In this document: positions 9,801-19,500 of the stretch, one piece after another
Layout: each line of letters opens with the position of its first letter
How positions within the stretch are numbered: position 1 is the stretch's first letter
Assembly (NCBI RefSeq): GCF_000004825.1
Contig: NW_008805066.1
Location: 744,001 to 808,000 of the forward strand
Reading direction: 5' to 3'
Length of the DNA stretch: 64,000 bases
From: Heterostelium album PN500
Taxonomy: Eukaryota > Evosea > Eumycetozoa > Acytosteliales > Acytosteliaceae
Position numbers and translations under genes: made by a program
The notes under the pieces: generated by a model
What the model saw: the letters and a program-made list of their open reading frames with translations, nothing else
Told to the model about the DNA's origin: nothing
Databases searched by the model: none

Positions 9801-10481
9801 GATAAGCGTGAGAGGGTGTGTATGAATAGGTTGTAAGAAACGATTGAAGTAATATGATTGGTAGAGAGTAATGAGAGGTGTGAGAGTTGTGAACAAGGAG
9901 AGGGAGAAGAAAAGAGAGAGGTGTAAAGACAAGAACATGAGAAATAGGTAATGCAGTATAGTAATGAGGGGAGTGAGAGGAGAAGAAAGAGAAGGAGAAG
10001 AAGAAAGTGTAAATATAATACAAGACAAGATAAGAAGAGAGTAAAGTAATAGGTTAGTAAGCCGTTCTTAAGATAGTTTGATTGTGATAATGCGATTTGT
10101 AGATTACCTTTATTTTTGTCTTGAATTCGTTCTTGAAGATCGGTCCACAAAATTTTGCCAAATCGTTTGTCACTGCAATAGTCTGCGAAGTCGTCCTTGT
10201 CCTTGGCAATGTACAGGAGTTGTTGTCCTGTTCTAATCTCATATTCTGATGTATCGGCAGTCTTTTCATTGGGAGATGGAGTATTTGCTTTATTGAAATC
10301 TATCCACTCGATGGAATGCTTGGTTGACCATGCGGTGACTACGTAAAGTAAATAATAGGTTAGTCATTGTATGCAAATGCAATATAATGATGTTCATGCT
10401 GATATTACCATTAACTTGGTCAAAAGGCTTTGAATCATTGGTTGAAGTAGTGGTAGAGGAAGATGCTTCATTGCCAGACAT
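6878..10481 (-). CDS. Crinkler/RHS-like protein: putative nuclease plus P-loop ATPase, one frameshift
   Basis: Exons on the minus strand: 10409-10481, 10108-10338, micro-exon 9582-9599, 8566-9501, micro-exon 8460-8483, 7760-8385 and 6878-7695. The first five introns are all phase 1. The large exon ends with IYVYIELKKP followed by QGWAQLIAAS, which fits the E-x-K strand and following helix of a PD-(D/E)XK (REase-fold) nuclease. It is followed by the ATPase part with a canonical GNPGTGKS Walker A, FFLVDS Walker B and VSSPDPKIYKEFL. The last exon opens with WGGIPRFVL, then a TAG arises after the frame slips; the protein resumes one base off at about 7614-7618 (CEIENAIS...) and runs to LPASLP. 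The exon is 818 nt where 819 would be in frame, consistent with one lost base. It may be a recent pseudogene or an assembly error. Exon 1 and promoter are shared with 607-2650. Confidence 0.7.
9513..9570. repeat. Intron segment duplicated on both sides of a micro-exon (copy 1)
   Basis: Matches 10048-10103 with a few changes (AATAGGTTAGTAAGC..TTCTTAAGA...GCGATTTGTAGA). The two copies sit in the introns before and after the 18-nt micro-exon at 9582-9599 of the CRN-like gene. Confidence 0.75.
10048..10103. repeat. Intron segment duplicated on both sides of a micro-exon (copy 2)
   Basis: Partner of 9513-9570. It adjoins the donor of the intron at 9600-10107, whose sense strand is mostly pyrimidines. 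Confidence 0.75.
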
Positions 10482-10712
10482 GGTTTCACACTAAAGAAAT
10501 ATAGATTGCTGTGCTGAATAATAGAATAATGAGAAATAGAAAATGTTGAAGAAATGAATAAAGAGATAATATGTAATTGAAAGAACAAAGAATTGTTACT
10601 TGTTGTTGAGGTTAGAAAAATGTGAATGGTAGAAGAGTTGTTGTTGTTGTTGTTGTTGTTGTTGATGTATCGAGGAGAGCTTATATACGTTTGTGTGAAG
10701 TACAAAACAAAC
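10385..10712 (-). repeat. Duplicated promoter plus first exon, copy 2
   Basis: Near-identical to 2555-2872, with a longer (TTG)n and an extra GATGTATC. It supplies promoter, start codon and exon 1 of the long CRN-like gene. It also forms the divergent upstream region of the plus-strand gene at 10918. Confidence 0.9.
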
Positions 10713-10917
10713 CTTTTAACCATAACCACTTTATATTTTTTTCTTTTGGTAAAATTTGACCCACATACAATACCATTTTTTAACAATTTTTGAAGAAATA
10801 AATAAAAATCATAAACAAAAAATAAAAACATAAACAAAATATCTAACAAATAAATCATTGTTGTTTTGTTTATGATTATTTGGTCCACATCTTTTTTTTT
10901 GATTTTCCATTTCCATC

Positions 10918-11748
10918 GTGACGAACTTGAATATTGATTGCTTGCAAAATGAAGTAAAAACACATCCTATGTTTTTTTTATTACTTGTACCAACGCCCAA
11001 AGGACAAAATTCTACTTCAACAATCTTTCGAAACACACTGATAATTGTACCTCTTAGAATTTATTCCCTATATGCACAATTACATTCATATTACTTAAAG
11101 GATCTTTCAAATGTCCAAGAAGTATCACAAGATAACGGAAATACAATTATTATCGGTTCATCAAATGGTAATGATAAAACATCAATAATATTACATTTCA
11201 ATGGTAGTACTCCAATGTCACCGATCTCCGTTTCCGACTCGATGTTAACATTTAAATTTCCCACAAACACACCATCTGGAGTATACAATGGAAACACACT
11301 GACCAAATTCAACACATCACCAATTGTTCCATTTAAGATAACAATTCAACCATACATCACATCAATAACATCACCACCAACACAAGGTGGAGTTGTAACA
11401 ATCAGTGGTCAATATATGACTTCCAACATCCAAGGAAATGAGAATATCACTGTAATTATTTATGATACCAAATCTAATCTTAACTCTCCATGTTCAAATG
11501 CAACGAGATTGAACAGTACCAGTGTGACCTGTATTGCATCAGAAGGAAGTGGAACATCCGCTTATTTGCAACTTCAATTGAACAGAATCAGTTCAACTGT
11601 AAGTGGATTGAGTATGGTCTACCAATCACCTAAAATACTACCGACAACTTCAGAATCACCATATAGTAGTGGAATGATAAGCATCTATCAAACTAATTGC
11701 AAAACTTATTTATTTTTCTTGAATTTATTGTTATTATTATTTATTTGA
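10918..11748 (+). CDS. IPT/TIG-domain surface protein, probably truncated
   Basis: The 276-residue frame contains a beta-sandwich segment of IPT/TIG type: ITSITSPPTQGGVVTISG is the classic start of such a domain, followed by CSNATRLNSTSVTCIASEGSG. A preceding half-domain reads LTFKFPTNTPSGVYNGN. Ser/Thr- and Asn-rich sequence follows. The C-terminus is a short polar stretch then FFLNLLLLLFI and stop, which looks like a GPI-attachment signal. The N-terminus has no signal peptide and begins inside domain-like sequence, so the 5' part of a larger adhesion-type protein has probably been lost, or an upstream exon is missed. IPT/TIG proteins in dictyostelids include cell-cell recognition proteins, but this one cannot be assigned to a named member. 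Confidence 0.6.
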   Translation: MTNLNIDCLQNEVKTHPMFFLLLVPTPKGQNSTSTIFRNTLIIVPLRIYSLYAQLHSYYLKDLSNVQEVSQDNGNTIIIGSSNGNDKTSIILHFNGSTPMSPISVSDSMLTFKFPTNTPSGVYNGNTLTKFNTSPIVPFKITIQPYITSITSPPTQGGVVTISGQYMTSNIQGNENITVIIYDTKSNLNSPCSNATRLNSTSVTCIASEGSGTSAYLQLQLNRISSTVSGLSMVYQSPKILPTTSESPYSSGMISIYQTNCKTYLFFLNLLLLLFI

Positions 11749-11928
11749 AATGTATTTAGGAATAATTTGCTTGTTTGATAATGTTGTTTGTGAAAAACAA
11801 ATGAATAACTCAATTGAAGCAAATCCTATCATTATATAATTATTTAATTAATAAAAATAAAATTATTTCAGACCTGAATCGATTATTTTATTAATTTTTT
11901 ATTTGTTAACCCAAGAATAAAATTATTA

Positions 11929-13161
11929 ATGTATAATTTGAATCAAAATCGAACAATATTATCATTATTTAAAAATGATAGTCGTTTAATATATAATAGA
12001 TCAACAGTGGTTAGGAGTTATTATTGTAGTGTTAGTAGTAGTAGCAACATCGGCAATGATGACATCAATTACGAACAATTCAAATCATTGTCGGGTGTAG
12101 TTTTGTTAAAGTCAAAGACTTCACAACCTGTAGATATGGCAAAATCATTGTTGGTTCAAAGTAGAATAAATCAATCGGCTGGTTGGAATCTGTCAAAGTT
12201 CAATGGACAGTATGTTGTTGGTAAAGTATCGGTAGATCAATACAAGAAGTTTGCTCAATTACATAGAGTTAATGATATCAACAACAACAGCAAAGAATAT
12301 GAAAATGACAAAACAAAAATAGATAACAATGATAAAGAAACAGCAGCAGCAGCATCAGCAGTTGAATATCAATATCGATTGAATCAAGCACAACCTTTCA
12401 TTGGTCTATCTGCTCAAGTAATACCGAATGCAGTGTTGGTGGAGAATGTCACCTCAGAGAAGGTAGCAGTCGATGCCGCACTCTTGCAACTCGAGCAGCA
12501 ATACCGCGCAACTAACAAACATTGGCCTGCAGGGTGGACTCTGCATATCATCGGATTGAACCAACAACGTCAAACTTCACTACGTTCTAAACTGTTGAAA
12601 TCAATACAATCTAAACAACCTACAATCTACAACCTATTAAATAACAAAGTTAATAATGAAACTGCAGCTGCTGCTACTACGGTCAAACATCAAGAAGTTC
12701 TAGTTCAATTACTATTCATTAGTAGTGATAAACTTTATATTAGTATATGCACACCGCTGCTTCAACAGTATTATAGCAAGATGTTGAGTGGATATCCAGG
12801 TGGAACGATACCAGAGTTTGCAAAGAGTTTGAAGCATTACGTTGCTCATCATCAAGAGATTCCACTCGATGGCTTGGACAACTCTTTCGAATCGCTCATC
12901 AAGAACAGACTACCGTCACGCTCCTATCTCAAGTTGTTCGAGATGACACTTCGCTTCCCTGACTTTATGCGACAGCTACACACTGGCCAACTAGCAGTAG
13001 ACCTAGGTTCATCACCAGGTGGTTGGTCATTCTTTTGTTTAGAGAGAAACATGCGAGTTATTTCAATAGATAAATCAAATATCTATTCAGATCAATTATT
13101 AAAATATCAAAATAATAACAATAACAATAACAATAACAATAACAATAACAATAACAATAAC

Positions 13162-13198
<37 letters not shown>

Positions 13199-13506
13199 TG
13201 ACAATATTACAACAAGATGCAGAACTATTTTCACCAAATCAACAACTACTACAACAACAACAGGTTGATTGTTTATTAATAGATATGAAAGTACCACCAA
13301 TACGTACACTTTTGTTACTAAAGAAATGGTTAGTTAATAGATGGTGTCGATATTTTATAGTGACCTTAAAATTCGAAGGTTCACTCACAGTCACACAAGA
13401 AACAGAACAATTTATACGCAATGAACTCCTACCACTTACAAGTTACCTCAATACTCATAGCTTAGATAATGGTGGAAAAGAGATAAACATATTTGGTATT
13501 CATTAA
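11929..13506 (+). CDS. RlmM-like rRNA 2'-O-ribose methyltransferase (FtsJ fold)
   Basis: A single-exon protein of 525 residues. The Rossmann methyltransferase core carries the SAM-binding motif VDLGSSPGGWSF near residue 355, an acidic loop ISIDKSN near 377, LLIDMKVPP near 448 and VTLKFEGS near 485. The block WLVNRWCRYFIVTLKF closely resembles the end of bacterial RlmM, which methylates the 2'-OH of a cytidine in large-subunit rRNA. The N-terminus (MYNLNQNRTILSLFKNDSRL) is basic and Ser-rich and could direct it to mitochondria; that is inference. A run of about 35 Asn codons splits the fold between motifs, typical of dictyostelid proteins. The ~210-residue region before the core resembles the RNA-binding part of RlmM in position but is weakly conserved. 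Confidence 0.78.
13107..13198 (+). repeat. AAC/AAT trinucleotide repeat (poly-Asn)
   Basis: About 30 consecutive AAC or AAT codons lie within the methyltransferase gene. The 5' half is AAC/AAT alternating and the 3' half pure AAT. Confidence 0.9.
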
Positions 13507-13799
13507 TTATAAAATATAAATATCATAAAGTGTGGTTTTTAAAAACAACACACAACACAAATGTCAAATTAATTGTGACACTGTGGTTTAAAATATATAT
13601 TGTTTTTTTAATTATTATGTGTTTGACTTTTTTTTGACTATTGGATGATCAAAAAAACTTTTTTTCATTTTTAAAATAATTAAATTTATTTTATATACAT
13701 TAGTTTTTTAGATTAATAGTTTTTTTTAAATTTGTTTGTAAATTAGCATAGAATCATCAGAAATAGATAGAGAGAATAGAGAATAGCGAATAGAGAATA

Positions 13800-14895
13800 A
13801 TGAGTGGATTGAATATAGATAAATATATACCAGAGGTTTTAAAACCTTATTATTCTGTTGCACATGATCAATTAGATAGAATCGTTTCACCTTATAATCT
13901 ACCGGTATCAACTGATCTGCTTTTGCTTTCGATTTTAGCTTTGGTTGTTATATTGATATTTTCATTGGTTTTCGGTGGTGGCGGTAGTTCAAAGTCGAGT
14001 AGAGGTGGTAGAGCAACGGTCGGTCAATCGAGTGCATCGACATCGACATCGACATCATCGTCATCCTCAAAGAAGAGAGGCAATCAACTCACCATCCTCG
14101 GTCTACCAGACTCTGGAAAGACCACTCTATTCTTGAAATTGGTCGATAAAGATGTCACTACCTATGCTTCTATCCTACCAAACAAAGGTCATTTCAATGT
14201 AAGCTAAGTGCAGCACTATCGACTATTGATTGTCTAGACAATCATATCAATACATATTCAAACATTAATTAACATATAAATCTTAACTTAACTTGTATCT
14301 TCTTTCTCTCTCTCTCTCTCTCTTAAACATTTAAGAATGGTCGTAAAAAGTTAGCGATTGTAGATGTACCGGGACATGCCAAGATGAGACCAACTCTACC
14401 ACAATATCTAGGTAGTTCACTATGTATTATTTATATGATTGACAGTTCAACTTTTATTGATCAATCAGCCGAAGAAGCACAGTAAGTAAAAGAAAATAGA
14501 AAATAGAAAAAGAACAAAGAATATTGATAAATTTTACAAATCCAAATATTATTAGGAATCTATATGATATTTTAGTTGATAGCAATGTTTTTGAAAGAAA
14601 GTTACCAATTTTAGTGTTCTGTAATAAATCGGATTTGAATGGTTTGGGAGAGGCAGAGATTCAATCGACATTAGAGAGCGAATTGGATGACATCAGAAAG
14701 ACAAGAGGATCGGCACCATCGATGATGGGTAATGAAGATGGCAGTGACCAACGTGAAATCTACCTTGGTAATGAGGGTGAAACATTCCAATTCGATCATC
14801 TTCCCAACGATATCACTTTCACAAAGGGTTCAATTAAATCTGAATCTAATGAAGTTCCAGAATCGATCATTTCATTTATTAACAGTTGTCAATAG
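13800..14895 (+). CDS. srprb: Signal recognition particle receptor subunit beta
   Basis: Three exons, 13800-14198, 14336-14481 and 14556-14895, join in frame to about 294 residues. A single transmembrane helix (DLLLLSILALVVILIFSLVF) lies near residue 40-60, followed by a Ser-rich linker. The small GTPase domain shows G1 GLPDSGKTT, G3 DVPGH, and G4 CNKSD. This order, an N-terminal anchor then an Arf-like GTPase, is characteristic of SRP receptor beta, which holds the alpha subunit at the ER membrane for co-translational targeting. The tail contains an insertion (RGSAPSMMGNEDGSDQ) before the last helix. Introns are short and use GTAAG donors. It stands alone on the plus strand with no related neighbours. 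Confidence 0.88.
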
Positions 14896-15532
14896 TAAAA
14901 AATAAATAAATAATATATACCCACTAAAATTATAGCTTTTAAATATTTAAAATCAAATACTAACAATTATACAAAATAAATGAACGTTAAATATTTAAAA
15001 AGTAGTCGCTTTTAATATTAATATGAATTATGAGTCATACTTTTAATTCTTTTGATCTTTATTAAGCTTTTACAAATAAAAAAATTTATTAAACCTATGA
15101 AAATAAATAACAACAATAGAGTAATTTTATTATTGGTATAAAATTTTGAAATTGAATTTTTGTAACCAATGGGTTTTCCGCTATTCCAAAAGGGAAGTTA
15201 ACTAATCATGATCTGTTCCACAAGCATCACACAGATGAATTTTCAAAAGTTCCTCTGAGAGAAATTTCTTCTTCCCACCCTCTTTTTAGACACAACCAGA
15301 AAATAGTGTATTGTTTTTTAAACAAGAATATGTGTGAATAACAACAAAATATATAATTTTACTATAGTAAAATTTATCTCTTACAATTTTAAATATTTAA
15401 TCCTGACGATTTTTCTTAAATTTAAATTCAAAAATATGTAGGATTCTTTAAATTTAAAATTTTAACAAAAGTTTATTTATTTTTTTCCTTTACTAACTTG
15501 TCAATAAAATATATCTATAAATATTTTAAATC
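14896..15532. other. AT-rich intergenic region with a short coding-like remnant
   Basis: Mostly homopolymeric AT sequence. On the minus strand 15202-15285 has an open, codon-like stretch (KKKFLSEELLKIHLCDACGT and then a stop) with a CxxC pair and GC content well above its surroundings. No splice site links it to anything recognisable, so I leave it as a possible exon remnant. Confidence 0.4.
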
Positions 15533-16043
15533 ATGAACAAGTTGTTTATTTTTGCAGTTTTTACAATTTTGCTGTTCTTGGTTGTAGGATCATTGGCTGA
15601 AACGAAGAATGATATGGATAAAAAAAAACAATGTGCTAAATTCTGTGCAGTCTATATATATATATATATTTTTTTGAAAATAGTTAAAATAATTGCAAGA
15701 GTTTTTTTAATTAAGTTAAAATTTTTTTTTGGGAAAAGAATTCTTTTGATCACAAATAGGAACCAAAATTGACCCAATAAACAAAGGATGGAAAAACAAA
15801 ATTCGAAATAGATAAAATAATGGATATATTTTTATTAAAGCAAACTTAATTCTTTATTTAATTGTTTTTTTTCAAAATATAAATTATTTCTGGTGTTGAA
15901 CAAATAATTGTTCTTATTTTATCTATAGGCAGAAATGTCTAGAAAAATGTCATGAAGAAAATTGTACAGCAATATGGTCAACTGATCAATGGATCCATTG
16001 TTATCAAAGATATACTATAGAGTATTTTTTATATTATTATTAA
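15533..16043 (+). CDS. Small secreted cysteine-rich peptide
   Basis: Exon 1 (15533-15649) encodes a clear signal peptide (MNKLFIFAVFTILLFLVVGSLA) followed by a lysine-rich stretch with QCAKFC. Exon 2 (15933-16043) encodes KCLEKCHEENCTAIW...HCYQRY and ends at TAA. The join keeps frame and gives about 75 residues, with six to seven cysteines after the signal peptide. The donor (GCA/GTCTAT) is weak, which is why exon 1 can also be read on to a stop at 15772. Pattern and size fit a disulfide-stabilised secreted peptide; I do not recognise the family and infer no activity. Confidence 0.5.
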
Positions 16044-16264
16044 AATAGTTCTTCATAGATAAACAATCCAATACTAACCAAATCTCATAGCCTTTTATTT
16101 TTTTTGTGTGAAAAATAAAAAGTAAAATATTAAAAAAAACAAACCAAAAAAACAAGATCGATCAAAGTTTCTTTGATTCAAAAAATATAAATAACTTTTT
16201 TTGTTTTGTTTTTTTGATTAATTAATCAAATTTAAATATATATACATATACTTATTTTTTAAAT

Positions 16265-16448
16265 ATGTATTTCGAAGCATTATTTATCTATTTTAAATTC
16301 ATTAGATATGTTAAACTGATATATCATTATTTTATCAGTACATTAGAGGATTTCGATTATGAATCGAATCACGATTATTATAATTATAATGATAATTATG
16401 ATCATAAAGAAGTACTAGTTGTCGTTAACAATAACAATAACAGTAGCA

Positions 16449-16502
<54 letters not shown>

Positions 16503-19500
16503 TAGATAGTAATAGTAATCAATCTATAGATAATATTGATAAAAACATAACCGATGTAAATACATCACTAACATCTACATCATTAACATCTACGCCAACA
16601 TCAATATCGACATCGACAACACCTTATTCTTCATCACCAAACTACATTAATAGCAGTAACAACAATAATGATAATTATAAGAATCAAAAGAAATCAAACT
16701 ATAAAAAGAATAAGAAATCAAAGAAGTCAAATTATAGTAATAATAATAATAATAATAATACTCAAAGTAATAATAATAGTGATAACAAGAGTATTACCAG
16801 TGCATATAATAATGTAAACAATAACAATGATAATAATAATAATAGCAATGACAATAACAATAGTAATAGTAATATAGAATCGTCGAAGAATATCGAAACT
16901 TTAAGTGGTGACGATATTAATACAAGCAATAATAATAATAATAATCAAGAATGTAATAATAGTAATAATAGTAATAATAGTAAAAGCAATGATGAAAGTA
17001 ATAAGAAACAACCTATTTTGAATCGAGAGTTATCAAAGTTACTTTCATCGAGTTGTACAAATTTAAATGAATTGACTACAGTATCTACCGACAATGATCG
17101 TTGTCAAACAGAACAGCAACAACAACAACACCCAACATTAAATGGTAACAAGATACATTTCATTTCACCCTATGAGGAATATACATCAACTGCCTCATCT
17201 CCAATACCTGCTGGATATGATCAACATCAATCATCATCTGCTAAACCAACGACAACAACAAACAATAACAACAATACTATGACTATTAATAAACAAAATA
17301 GTAATAGTAATAGTAATCGATATGATAATGTAACATCAACATATAGTTATAATAATCCAATATCAAGTCAAGATATGTATATATTTGAAAGAATAAATAA
17401 CAATAGCAATAGTAACAATAAAATCAATAATAGTAATAGTAATACAAGTAATAAAAACAATAATAATAATAATAATCAACTTACTAGTATTACTAATAAT
17501 CATAATAATTTAAAGAATAATATTAAATTAAATGTTACAAATGATTTTATGAATAACAATCAATTTGGATTGGGTATTGGATGGAATGAGATGTTTCAGA
17601 CGTTGTTGTTGCTGGCCGAGCACGATGAAGAATCAAAGTTCTTCAAGTACAAACATATATCGTCGTTGAGTAAGGATTTCTTGCATGCCGCCACCACCTA
17701 TGGAAAGATCATCATCGAGGAAGCCTACATCGATCCCGTCTACAAAACGATAAAGTCGGTGCCGAGTCTCGGTGGTCAAGCAGGTGGTGAAAAGTACATC
17801 TACAACGGTATACTCTTTAAGTTTGCATCGGATTGGATCAATATCTATGGCAACGACGAATACTCGATGAAAGCCGGTGGTCACGAGCTGAAAGCCTGCA
17901 TGCGGTACTATGGTTGTGACGGCATACACGTGCCGCTAATGGCGTTGCTCGACTACCGTGGATTCCGACTGGTAGCGATGTCGATCTTGCCGATCGTCCC
18001 AAAGAAAACTATAGTCTATGGTAGCGCGGACGGCGGTAAACACGTCTCCGCAATGGAGGGTCAGGTGTCGGAAAAGATGAAGTCGGCAGCGGAGAAACTG
18101 AATATCAAGGGGCATTTGTGTGGGATTGGCGACCACCAGGAGTTTCTCTATGGTCCCACCGACATTGAGGGTCACATCGGCAAGGACAACCTGTTCTATG
18201 TGTTGGACTTTGCGCGTGTGTTTCCGCCGGTTGCAGACCATCGCGTGGAGGAAGCGTTCCTCTACCGATTGTTCCGACCGGAATTTGTGCAGACCTATCA
18301 CATTCCGTTGTCGTCCGATGCGTATTCGCCGTTTGGCAAAGTCGATCCACTCTCGATGTCGGCGAACAACCAGGAGGTGCGCGACGCCACCGACTATCTC
18401 TTCAACGTAACGATACCAAAGGTGGCCGAGTGGATGGATGCACACTCCACTTCGATCTCGTGGTACACTCAGCTGACAGAGTTTATTCATCGTGAGGGAA
18501 TCAATGTGCGATACCTCGGATTGCTGCGTCAACTCGTTAGCAACCAGGAACTCAAGAAGATCTTACTCACAGAGATTGTTGCACGTGTCTTTAAGAATAT
18601 CATGCGTGCCGAACTTCGTGAGAAGATGAAGGAATTGAAATCGATTGAAGCAGATTCCTACATCCAAGTAGTAATGGATTTCTTCAACATTGTACTTGGT
18701 GATCCTATTCAGAAACATGAAAGACTTTGGTTTCATCTATTGAAGCCAGAGATATTACATAGATTTGATAATTCTCTATTTCCACATGGTAAGAAATAAT
18801 AATAATAATATTAACTAAAAAAACCAATACTAATAACATTATAATTATGAAATGTTTTAGAAAAAGAATCAGGATTTGATTTAAGAACTCAAATTGATCT
18901 TTACAGTGTATTTACTAGAATTCAAAACATGACAGGTATTAAATTGGCAGATGAATCAATGGTTGAATTCAAAAAGGATACTAAATCATTTAGAATTGTT
19001 CTGTCTGATATCACTTCAATGGATGTCAAAGTCAAACATATGAATATTATTAGTTTGGCAGAGGGTAATGCTTTATCTTTACAATGTATGAAGTATGTAT
19101 AAACAAACATAAAAGATAATTATAATTCGATCTTTTTATTGACATTAAAATTATATAAAGATGGGAAGGTAAAGCAGGTAGTGAAAGACTTTTCAAGTTG
19201 GCAACAAACAAATTCGAAGAAGCAATCAGATCAACTCCAGATAATAAGGATATTCTAAATGACTATGCCAATGTCTTGAAAAAGTTGGCGTTGAGCGTTG
19301 GAAAAGAAGATTGTTTAAACTATTTGGAGCGATCGTATTCAAATTTTTTGTTGGCCAATAACTATCTGTCATTGTTGCAGTTGGGTGACTTGCTTCATAC
19401 ACTCTACTTGAACCAAGATGGCAAGTTGCTCACTTCGAAAGATGCCATTTCAATCTTGGCTGAGAAATGCTATCTTTCTGTGTCGTGTTGGGGATCGAAC

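Noticed and set aside
9519-10150. Three overlapping Leu/Ser-rich frames of 138-198 residues
   Set aside because: All are translations of the pyrimidine-rich intron of the long CRN-like gene; none has domain features and several frames are open at once.
17936-18532. 198-residue minus-strand frame opposite the CLU domain
   Set aside because: Antisense shadow of the strongly conserved CLU coding frame, due to its higher GC content.
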